From positions 13,161,501-13,225,500 of the forward strand of contig NC_060018.1 in the NCBI RefSeq assembly GCF_021134715.1: a DNA stretch of 64,000 nt, written 5' to 3'. Below, in pieces: positions 22,410-32,229 of the stretch. This DNA is from Daphnia pulex (taxonomy: Eukaryota > Arthropoda > Branchiopoda > Diplostraca > Daphniidae). Positions within the stretch are counted from its first letter, which is position 1. The number at the start of each line of letters is the position of its first letter. The notes beneath the pieces are model-generated. The model made no database searches and had not been told where the DNA came from. It saw only the letters and a list, made by a program, of their open reading frames with translations. Made by a program: the position numbers and the translations under genes.

Positions 22410-25400
22410 TTTTGTCATCCAAAATTCTTTTTTCTGCCTTTTCAGTGGTAAATATGTTCTTCACTTCTTTCCATGCTATCCTCACTAGTTTTGGCCCTTT
22501 TTGAAAGATTTTCAAAAATTTTTATAGTCTAAAGTTGCCATTTGCAATTTTCATTTCATTCCCTGCACGACGTCTTCTTTCCTCTTTCTTAATGCGCGAG
22601 ACAAGAGCAATACAAAACAACTCGGATCAACTCTGCATTGGGGTCGTTTAATGTTGTCGCAAGTTGTTTTGTGTTTCAAGTTGGTTTCCTAATTGCAGGT
22701 TGTCGGTCGCAGTTTATCCATGTTCCTTCGTTGATATTTGTTTGGTAAAGTAGATAAATTTCTGTAGACTTCTCTGGGAGAAGTCATTTCATCTGAACAT
22801 CTGGACTCTTTTTACCAAAAGTTAAACTAATGTTCTGTTTGATACCCAAAGTTTTTGCTAATATTTTCACTAGACTCGGGACTTTCATTTCCTTTCTGAA
22901 GTTGAGCATCAAGTAGTTATCGATCCTTTTTGCACTTCTTACCCCGATTCCTGTCAGATGGATTAACACTGCAGTCCTTCTGTTGGACTCATTAACCAGA
23001 AAAAATGCAACAACTGGGAGGGAGACTTTTTCGACTGCGTGTCACGACCTGTAGCCAAATGAAGGACATTCAATCCAGATTTGCCACCGTCATTGATGTA
23101 TGTCAACTCGCCATGACTCCAGGACAAGTGGGTTGGACTACGCAGAAATAGGTGATGAGTCTAGCGTTCATTACATAACTAACAATCTTTCGCTCAAAAT
23201 CAACCAGACGTTGTGTCACTATCTGCCAGCCTAGCTATTTAATGGACTTGTTCATGCTAGCGACGGGCAAACGCGCAAAATGGGTATGATATTCGCAACG
23301 AATTTAACTTGGTTGAATTATTTGAATCATTAAATGCAGGTCCGGAAAGGTGCAGAAAATTTCAACAAAAACGAAGCTTTGCAATCCATCGGTTTCGACG
23401 GTTCCGTACCAAACGTGGTAATCGTGAGGGAATCTTTTGGCTGTCGGTAGGTGGCTAAAATGGTTTGTCCCCCAGCCACCAGGTGACGCGAGTGTCTTCG
23501 TGAGGACGATAAATTTGCCATTTGTTTCCGAAACGCTGACTAAAGAGTAAAAGTCATGCTGAAAGTGTGTCATTCATTACGGAATTGCGGAATTCATTCG
23601 GTGTCGATCTACATTTTCAGCCATGAAATGGTAAGGCTAGTTAGGATTTCTTAAATCTAATTAATCTTAGATGTTTCTGTCTGAATTTACAGGCAATCGC
23701 CAATCTGGCGTATAATTTTACTTGGCCAAATAATGTGACGACGTGGGTGGAAACTGCTGTCCAATGTCGGCCATTGTTAGCTGTACCTATACGGCTGTCG
23801 TCTGCACGTCTCATCTCGTGCAGAAACACTTCAGAGCTAGTAAAGTAATGTTGATGAATTTTCCTGCAATAATGCAATAGGTTTTATTGGTTTATTTTCA
23901 GGTTGGAGAAGGAGATCCCTTTGCAGCTTTGCTCAACTATTGCAGAAATTGTGAGCACGACAAAGTCTGAGCTTCTTGGCTGTTCATCAACATGGTTTTA
24001 TTGCAGCCAGCTGGTGAAAGATGTGATCGAGTCAAGTTGAGTTAAGTGATCAGTTTATCAAGCTGGTGTTATCCCAAGTGTAACTCCAGGAAAACTTCTG
24101 GAATTGGTAATTTCATTGATATTTATATCGGTTGAACATTGGAAATCTTGTGGGTTTCCTGCTTGTTTTCTAAATTTTGTATTCATTTGATAAGTTTACC
24201 TCTGATGTGTTATAGAAAATTAGGGGTATTATTTCTTCCTTCCGAATAATTGTTTCCGTTCAAAGATAGCCACATTGTTGGTCAGCTTCCACTAGTTTTT
24301 TTTTAATTATTTTCTACCAATCCAACTAGAACAAAAAATTCCCTCTCAGTATTATCAAGTTTTCATAACATATTGGAAGTAGATGAACAGAATTCCTTCC
24401 TGGTTTCTTTTTCAATTTAAATTAATTACTCATTTTAAATTAAGTTAACTTTATTATCAGTACCATTTTTCACATTTCAAAATGTTATTGGTTCATTAAT
24501 GTTCTTTTGCTTTATAGGAGTTCATGGTCAGTTTGATGTTTGAACGTGTTTGATGGTGTTGCTGTTTGGTGTACAGTGGTTTTGCAGTCTTTTCCAGTCG
24601 AGAGATGCTCTGAAATGGAACTTGTGCAGACTTGCAGTTCAACATAACACTTAAATGTGTCATTTGCCTATGTTGGTGTCCATGCAGTAATTGCAGTATA
24701 TGCAGTGTTGAACAGTTGGGGGTAACATGGTAAATGTTGCCTGATGGCTGTCGGGCTTATTTTATCGGCTGTGTTATGTCGACATGTCGTCCCTCCTCTC
24801 CCCCTCCGCTAGATACGACATGAAGCTTTTGCTTTTGCAGAAAATAATGTGAATTTGTTTGCAACGATCTTTTATATATCCGAGCCGAGTCCTTTCCGTC
24901 TACATTCGGTGTGAAGAGCAAAACCCGAATTTCAACACATTTTACTGCTTAGCAACGAAAACAAAGCGAGTGTCAAAACATGGTCTTACATGCGCATACT
25001 TTATTGTGGCAGAAACGCGTTGGACATGTAACAGGGTGAAATTTTTTTCCCTTTTGTTCATGCAGCATCAAACGACACGCGATAGGTTCCGGCGGTAATC
25101 AACTATTCAAGATGGTAGACCTGTCAATGTAAAAGACAGGGTAAGGGTAGCTCCTGTAAATGTTAGTCATTTATTTTAAATAGCTGCTAGTAGAATCTCA
25201 TTGTTGATTTGCGGTTACAAAATCCATAGCCCTAGAGTTCAGGTATTGTCAATCATTTGATTTGCGATTTAGATGCTCCTCAATCAGCTGTGGAAATACC
25301 ATCCCCCGCTTCTCCTGGATGGTTACTTAGGATCATTTAAGTTCATATTTGAGTTATGCGTTGTGAACGTAGCGGACGAACTCTGACAGTCTATCGAGCT

Positions 25401-25930
25401 TTAGCAATTGCGTCTAATTTCCTATTTTATTGATTTTATTCAACCGTTTTATGAGAAGCTTTGATTTGTATTTTTTTTTTAATTAATAATTTACCTTTTT
25501 TATCTTTTTTTTTTTAGATTTTCTTCTCCGACTGCAGGTGCAAGGATTACGTGTTTGAAACTTAGATAAGTTTGCAGTAGAATATTTTCAAAAAAAGCCG
25601 ACTCTCCTTCAAACGGTTCGAAATGTAAGATTTATTCATTCACCGAAGAAAGGATTCAAATGTCAAATGTGGTATTTTTAAAGTGACTAAAGTTTAAGCC
25701 ATTATAATTTATGATTTGAGATTTATTTTGATATTGGTTTTTGTAGACCCATCCCCAGCAACGTCAACCTACAGAAAGAAAAAGCCAAAAAGGCTAGTTT
25801 CTATGGCCTTGAAGCTCGCGGTGATCATTACGCAAAACATGTCATGCAGTGGTGTAGAGGTTGGGTGAGAACGACACGTGTTGCTTCATTATCAAAAAGG
25901 TCCAATAGCCGCAAGGCTTAGGAGGTGAGG
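22410..25930. other. Long stretch without a recognised gene
   Basis: AT-rich sequence. Around 22990-24050 there are several short open segments flanked by splice-like signals on the plus strand (for example after gaatttacag at about 23692, reading AIANLAYNFTWPNN) and overlapping minus-strand frames at 23304-23573 and 23641-23877. None matches a family I know, and no consistent multi-exon model could be built. I see no TIRs or LTR-like ends. Confidence 0.4.
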
Positions 25931-25945
25931 GTGAGAAAAAAATCG

Positions 25946-25952
25946 TATAAAA
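25946..25952 (+). promoter_or_regulatory. TATA box of the first YYTTEAP-type copy
   Basis: tataaaa is followed about 30 bases on by a leader exon that ends aaagatg|ggtaaatg near 26043. Similar leader exons recur at about 26270-26326 and 27838-27880. Confidence 0.5.
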
Positions 25953-25959
25953 GCAGAGA

Positions 25960-26960
25960 GAAAAGGCGATTGAAACCAGTCGAGTGAGCATCTCCGACAC
26001 GTCAACAACTCCATTCTTCATCGTAATATAAAAAAACAAAGATGGGTAAATGTTCATTTTTATTTCAAGTCGTAGATCAATTATCTGGTTTTCAGTTCTT
26101 GTTTTCAGTTGTTGATATGACTAGTTATTAATGTTCTAATCGTGTATTGTATAGTTAATTATGGCGGTGTGTTGCTGCCGGGTGTTGTATCGTTGATGTC
26201 GACTACGAGAGAAAATTGAATTAAAGGAAAGAGAAAAGGCGACAGAAGTCAATCAAGTGAGCATCTCCGACCCGTTAACAACTGCATTCTTCGTCGTATT
26301 AACAGGTCGCAGTCGCAATCACGGGTAAATATTCTGTATTTTTACCTGGAATTTTCTATCAATTTCTATATTTTTTCTATTTGATAATATGCCCGTTATT
26401 ATTGAATATTGTCTAGTTAACTATGGCGTCGTGCAGCTATTGGTTGTTTCGTCGATTTCTGGGTCGACCACTGGTGTGCTGATGCCCCTGGGTATGGCGG
26501 ATACCAAACCGCAACGCCGCCGCCTTACTACACAACAGTAAACGCAACGACCAGTTACTACACCGAGGTTGCACAGTTGGGTTTACAGTTAAACCACCAA
26601 GGATTCAGATTATTACACCACAACTTGTGCTGCTCCCCGAGCTACACTACCAAAGCGCAGAGTACTACACCACCGAGGCACCTACTGAGACTACGCAACT
26701 ACGTATGCTGTCCCAAGAACTACACCAAGGCTCCAAAGTACTGCAGCACTAAGGCACTGGACTACTACACGACTATACATGCTGCTCAACCTACGACACC
26801 GAGGCTCCAGCTTATTACACCACCAAAGGGTTCGAACACAGTGGCGCCCAAGTACGTAGCTTCTCCGACACCGAACACGGTAGCCCCGAAGTTTCGAATA
26901 ATCTTCGTTTCAAACAGTGGAACGACAAAGAGTGAGGGTGAGCTCTTTATTATTGTAATT
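25960..26960 (+). pseudogene. Broken secreted YYTTEAP-repeat gene, copy 1
   Basis: Two leader exons in tandem (near 26000-26043 and 26225-26326) are followed by degraded copies of a signal-peptide exon. The main exon starts near 26470 with GYGGYQTATPPPYYTTV and then carries many tactacacc-type repeats spread over different frames, so the original YYTTEAPKYYTTKAP-like repeat protein can no longer be read through. The repeated hydroxyl-rich, Pro-containing motif suggests a secreted cuticle- or matrix-type protein. That function is inference. Confidence 0.6.
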
Positions 26961-27041
26961 TTTTTGAACATGTACTAATGACTTGTTTTCCTTTCTTGTC
27001 TGTTTTTCCGACGAATTTACTGCAATCCCGTCTAATTGAAT

Positions 27042-27831
27042 AGCAAAGATACCGGCGGCGTAGCATTCGTACGTTAACACCGCGTTAAACTTGACATTGT
27101 CGGTCGGAAAGCCGAACTTGACGATGGCCGTACCATCACCTACGACAAGTGCGTTATTGCCACAGGTAAACATTTTATGCCAAACGAAATTCATCTTTAA
27201 AAGTCTCAATGATTACTCCTTTATGGAATGTTGAACAACTTTGATAATCTTCCTGCTTGATAGGATCTAAGAGTCTACTTAAACTGCTAGCAATTTATTT
27301 CTGTGATTACGAATAAATACGAATTAAAAAATGGCCTTTTTTTCTTGTAGGTGGTATGTCTTTTCCGATCCCTGAGCGGTGCCCTCAAAGATGCCCACGA
27401 GCACGTAACGCTGTTCCGCAACATCGATGGCGGTAACATAGGCCGAGTCCTCCCTAAATATTTGAGCCAATGGACTTCCGAGAAGGTGAAAGCGCAAGGT
27501 GTCAATGTGTTGCCCAAAGCCAATGTTGAGGGTGCAATTTTGGAAGACTACAAGTAAACAGTTATTTCAGTACATGTTTTAGCGATGTTAATTAAAATCT
27601 AGAATTCATTTCAGCAGATTTAAACTAACCATGTCATCGCTGTTGTTGACTTGTTAAATTAGATTCTAATTATTGGACTTTATTTTTTATTAGGCTGGAG
27701 ATGTTGCGTTCTTTTGTGATATTAAATTGGGTCGTCGTCGGATGGAACATCATCACTTTGCTGTTGTATCAGGGCGATTGGCTGGAGAGAACAATACTGG
27801 CAACGAAACATGGATGAACAACTGCAATGAA
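27042..27831 (+). pseudogene. Relic of apoptosis-inducing factor (AIFM1)
   Basis: Three pieces match AIFM1 in order, still separated by intron-like sequence with splice signals. 27042-27165 reads GGVAFVR, stop, then VKLDIVGRKAELDDGRTITY and DKCVIATG. 27351-27553 reads RSLSGALKDAHEHVTLFRNI then GNIGRVLPKYLSQWTSEKVK and GVNVLPKANVEG. 27694-27831 reads [20 protein letters not shown] and [11 protein letters not shown]. Family knowledge: these belong to the FAD/NADH oxidoreductase domain. The segment between LFRNID and GNIGRVLP, which normally holds the NADH-binding GxGxxG fold, is missing, as are the N-terminus and C-terminus. The first piece has an in-frame stop. Because introns remain, it arose by DNA duplication, not retrotransposition. 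It sits between two broken YYTTEAP-type genes. Confidence 0.8.
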
Positions 27832-27835
27832 CTGT

Positions 27836-28690
27836 CACCAAGTTCATTCTTCGTCGTATATCATTACGCAATCGGGTAAATATTCTGTTTCATGGAGTTT
27901 GTATCAATTATTTGTTTTTATATGTTAATGTACTATATTGAATATTAATGTTCAAATCAATTACCGCCTATTTGATTGTAGTGTCGTGCTGTTGCCGTTT
28001 GTCGTATCGTTGAAGGTTGGGTCGATCACTGGTGTACCCATGTCTCCTGGGTATGGCGGATACCAAAGCACCACGCCGCCGCCTTGCAACACAACGACAA
28101 CATTCGCACCAACCGGTTACTACACTGAAGGCCACAATTACTACACCACCAATACTCCATAGTATTACACCGCAGCTAATGCTGCCCCGAGCTAAATCAC
28201 CAAAGATCCTGAGTACTACACCGAGGCTCCCAAATACTACACCACCAAGTCACCGGAGTACTACACGTATTTTGCCCCAGCTTATGCACCGAGGCTCCCA
28301 AGTATTACTCAGTACCTAGCTACTACACCGAGGCTCCTACTTATTACACCACCAAAGCGGCTGAATACTACACCGAGCCGCCTAAGTACTACACCACCAA
28401 GGCTCCAGAGTATTACACCACAACTTATGTTTCCCCGAGGCACTACACCGAAGCCCCGAAGTATTACTCTACCTCAAGCTACACAACTACAACTGAGGCG
28501 GCCAAGTATTACGCAGCCCCGACTTACTACACAGCGGCTGCTGCTCCTTCGTACTACGTTGAACCGGAATACTACACCGAGGCTCCAGTTTACTACACCA
28601 CAACCTACGCTACACCTAGCTACTACACCGAGGCCCCTAAGTACTACGCTACCAAGGCACCTGAGTATTATACGACTACGTTGATCTTTA
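27836..28690 (+). pseudogene. Broken secreted YYTTEAP-repeat gene, copy 2
   Basis: A leader exon (27838-27880, ending gg|gtaaatattc) directly abuts the AIFM1 relic. The signal-peptide exon near 27980 (VVLLPFVVSLKVG) leads into GYGGYQSTTPPP and then a repeat array with YYTEAPKYYTTKSPEYYT and similar units. Stops and frame changes interrupt it, so it is not translatable as one protein. The organisation matches copy 1, and the two copies flank the AIFM1 relic in the same orientation. Confidence 0.65.
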
Positions 28691-29088
28691 ATGATAAAAC
28701 AATTTTTTTTTACCTGGGTAATCATTTTGTACGACTCTTCTTGCCACCTAAAAGCCTTTGACATTGTGACGTTTTCTGATTTTTATTGTATCTATCCTAA
28801 TTCGCATGTTGGAAGTGACTATTGCTCTAGTCGCTCTGCATTCCGACATGTTCTAGTGTTCGGACAAAGGAGTTGCAGATAGTTTTTGGTTTTTCATAGA
28901 AGTTTATTTGAAGATTGTGTAAAACTTCAAAGTTGAAAAAAATATCCAAGTCTTGAACTAAACATGTTTTTATTATAAGTTATGAGTCGCAGCAAACAAA
29001 AACATTAAAAGGAATTGCTTTATTGTCCCACCTCCACCCACAATTCCACCACATTTTATTATCACACACATACATACACTTAAGTTAA

Positions 29089-29393
29089 CCCGTTGGCTGC
29101 CACGCCATACAACCCGTAGGTTGTACTCTACTACTCTACGCGCCACGTCTGAAGGATCCATGGCCAAGGTGGGACTTGCCATTGCTGACAAGTCCGGGCT
29201 GACACGGTGACAGGAGAATCCATCACCGTATCGACAAGGGGGAAGTCCCTATGGTGCATTGCCTAACAGGCTTGCCTTGCGGCAAATTTTGGGCTTGGCA
29301 ACTCTCCGACCCAGCGGCATGAAAACCACGAGGCCGAACAGCGCGGCCCGTGCGAAGGAGCTAGGGGAGAACAAAGGCGTGGCAGACAACGGG
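29089..29393. mobile_element. piggyBac-like MITE, copy 1
   Basis: 305 bp flanked by TTAA on both sides (29085-29088, 29394-29397), with inverted ends cccgttggctgccacgcc and ggcgtggcagacaacggg (one mismatch). A TTAA target duplication with ends starting CCC is diagnostic of the piggyBac superfamily. There is no transposase frame, so it is non-autonomous. Confidence 0.8.
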
Positions 29394-29835
29394 TTAACTA
29401 ACACAAACAACAACAAAAATATTACCAACAACAAATGATGATCCGCGCTGACACTTTGGAGATACCGGCGACGTTATGGTGTCCATCTTCTCGAAATTTC
29501 CTCTGCATTACCTGAATAAAGAGAAAACAATTCTTATTTACTGACATGCCAATAAAAGTTACATAATACAGAAAGAAACAAGAATCAGGTTTTTTAGCTC
29601 AAAGATTTAAATATGCATTTTTTTAAAGTTTAAATCAAGCTTGCAATGTTGGGAACTGTTAACAGAACAAAACTCACTTGCTAGTCTAAAAAAAAAATTC
29701 CGGAAGTATACCGGAAGTAACCACAGGGCCTCAACCATTGAGTTGTCGTCAAATTAAACCACATATTCGTGATCCCCATGAAATTTGGGTTCGATTAGAT
29801 GTGATTTAAACGAAATCCAAAATTTGGCCAAAATC

Positions 29836-29871
29836 GAGAATTTTCCTGAACTATAGTTCAGGAAAATTCTC
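29836..29871. repeat. 36-bp perfect palindrome
   Basis: Sequence centred on ctatag between 29853 and 29854, with 18-bp arms that match perfectly. The copy in the second repeat (from about 62710) keeps most of the symmetry. Confidence 0.85.
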
Positions 29872-31089
29872 AAAACCGGAAGTACGAATACGTAAAAAAC
29901 AGAACATGAACTTTACCACAAATTTTACGAGGATCACGAATATGTGGTTCTTTTGTGCGTCAGATCAATATTTACTAAACTACTGACAGAAATGGGAAAA
30001 CCGGAAGTAGAAAAAAAACACATTTTTAAAAATCTACCAAGTGAGCTTTGTTGGGGGAATAGTTATCGTTAGTCATCACTAAATATTTCATTAAAATAAC
30101 TGCCAATAAATGTTCAAAAAGATGTGCAAAATAACTCAAACTGACTGTTGACAGCTGCAAATTTTCAAAAAGCCATCTAGCGTTAGAAAAAAGAAACGTC
30201 CAAGTAAAACTTTGTTTGCGCGCAAGAAGGGCCTGATTTTGGAATTATTACACAGACACAGAGTTTAACGCAACTAGTTAGTAGATAATCTACGAAAGTA
30301 AGTCAATTGTCGGGTACCTGGGCATAATCCCGTGGTGAGTAACTGCAGGTGTGTAACAGCAAAGGGTAGCGACCACTGAAGTGTTCCAACTCGTCGGTGA
30401 AGTAAGACAAGTTGTAGCAGCAAAAGTAGTGAAGCTATGAGTGTACGTCGGGAAGATAAGGATGGAGCAGAACGTTGCTGGATGTCCCTCTTCCTTCATG
30501 GACAAAGGTCAGCATTGGCTTAAGGATCTATTATGTTCTCTGTAAAAAAAAATGTATTGCATTAATGAATTGAAAATATAACAGTTAATAAAGCATTTCA
30601 ACCTTCATACCTTTACTAACAAGCACACTGAAGTTTTCATGATAAAAAATCGTAAAAATGGAAATCACAGCAATCAAGCCTTACTCCTTAGGTTGAGGTA
30701 AATTTCCTGATGTTAAAAAAAGTGTCGTGAAGTATTGCAGTAGCGTGGCGATAGGTTATATTGATGCTTACCTTTATCATATGGGTGAATGGTGCTGAAT
30801 TTAGTAAGGCGGTTGGTTTGGTGTGGTTGGTGTGGTAGCAGTAATGGGGAAATACCTTGTCTCCGCACATTTGTATTCCACGATATGTGAGCTTCACAGA
30901 TGAGTTTTAGGCTTTTGACAACATGATGGGTCTATTGGATGGAAATTGACTGATCGCTGAAGTCAACTTGTTGGAATGACTGACAGTATGCATCTAAAAT
31001 TTGAAGAAATAAGTTGGTACAGTATAGAAATAAGGAAATTAGGTCAAGATAAACCTACATAAGTTACGAAGTTCAATTTGGTATAAGAA

Positions 31090-31472
31090 ATCACAGGAAT
31101 ATTAATTAGCATCCAATTGTTTCGCCAATTTTGCCTCGTTTCACGATGTAAAAACAACAAGGGCGACACTAGCGACATCTGGTAATGAGTTTTGAAGTTG
31201 ATTGCACAGTCGCAGCTCAAATTTTCGGAGTTATATTGTCGCGTATTGGAGTTCTACTGTCGGGCACTGATTGTCGGGTATTTTTAATAATTTTTAAAAA
31301 TGGAGTTCTACTGTCGTTGGAGTTCTACTGTCGCATACAAAGAAATTTTTAAAAATTATTTTAATATCCGGCAATACAACAACAGATGTCGCTAGTGTCG
31401 CCCGTGTTTACATCGTGAAACGAGGTAAAATAGGCGAAACAATTGGATGCTAATTAATACTTATATTCCTGT
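31090..31472. mobile_element. Foldback element with ~85-bp arms
   Basis: The left arm (31090-31178) and right arm (31383-31472) are imperfect reverse complements. They share blocks such as ttaattagcatccaattg, cgtttcacgatgtaaa and gcgacactagcgacatctg, with a few indels. The core has three copies of ggagttctactgtcg and a nested AT-rich inverted repeat (taataatttttaaaaat with atttttaaaaattatt). This is a MITE or foldback of unknown family without coding capacity. Confidence 0.75.
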
Positions 31473-31479
31473 GTGTGCA

Positions 31480-32229
31480 CAGTTATCCGGCGCCCGACCT
31501 TCTTCCCCTTCGGAGCAGACAACACTGAATGCGGGACACGGGCCGGGTTTTTTTTTTATGTTATACTCCCGCCGACGTGACACACACACGAGAGAGAGAG
31601 AGACGTTGCCGAACAGGCCCTAAAGAAAAATAGAAGAAGCCAAACCAGATATAATGGATTACGATCCAACAGCTCTACTATAGCTAGCCCAGCAGCATTC
31701 ACCTTGGTTCCATTTTATTACAGAAATTGAGCAGGAATCACTTGTGACAGGTTCAAATCGCTTATTTTGTGTTGAGGATCGAGTGAAAGAGGGAAACGAT
31801 TCATCATCAACGCGTTAAGAAACACAATTCTAACATCTAACACGGTCTCCGGACACGAACAACACCAACCAGTGCAAACACGACGACGAGAGTGTGTGTA
31901 AACAAGGGCGTAGAGAACAAACGGATAAACAAGTCTTTAAAGAACGTTGATGACGGCAAACAACCCGATATTATAATAATAATAATAAAAACACACCGTG
32001 TAGAATATAACGAACGCGGCCAAACACATTCGGCGTCAAATAGACAAACGGGGGCAAGAAAAGGATTCCAACTTGAAGTTAACATCATCAATTCTTGGTT
32101 CTGGTGTGTGCAGTTTTTTTACTAAGGTACTTTGGTTTTTATCAATGGGGGAAATAAGAAAATAGGAACGACAAATGACTCATTGATCGCCATCGTGTTG
32201 GCGATGTGATGACGACCAAAAGAACTTTT
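31480..32229. other. Spacer downstream of the SLC44A1-type gene
   Basis: Contains a short (ga)n tract near 31588 and (taa)n near 31972, with no recognised gene. Part of it is probably the 3' untranslated region of the minus-strand transporter. Confidence 0.4.

Larger units (their letters stand above)
28870..30902. repeat. ~2 kb dispersed repeat, copy 1
   Basis: From gagttgcagatag onwards this segment matches 61715-64000 in the same orientation with only scattered substitutions and small indels, including a 305-bp MITE, a long palindrome and the ccggaagtataccggaagt motif. Splice-like signals on the minus strand are shared by both copies (for example ttttttacag|ag near 30540 and cccag|gtacccg near 30314). 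Near 30757-30834 the copies differ completely, so one carries a replacement or insertion. No long protein frame is present. Confidence 0.8.

Noticed and set aside
22990-24050. Possible multi-exon gene (several short frames with splice-like edges)
   Set aside because: The frames cannot be joined into a consistent model, occur on both strands, and match no family I know.
28870-30902. The 2 kb repeat as a retroelement
   Set aside because: No reverse transcriptase, gag-like frame, primer-binding site or terminal direct repeats are visible.
31588-31604. (ga)n tract near 31590 as a promoter signal
   Set aside because: Simple repeat only; no gene start can be placed next to it.
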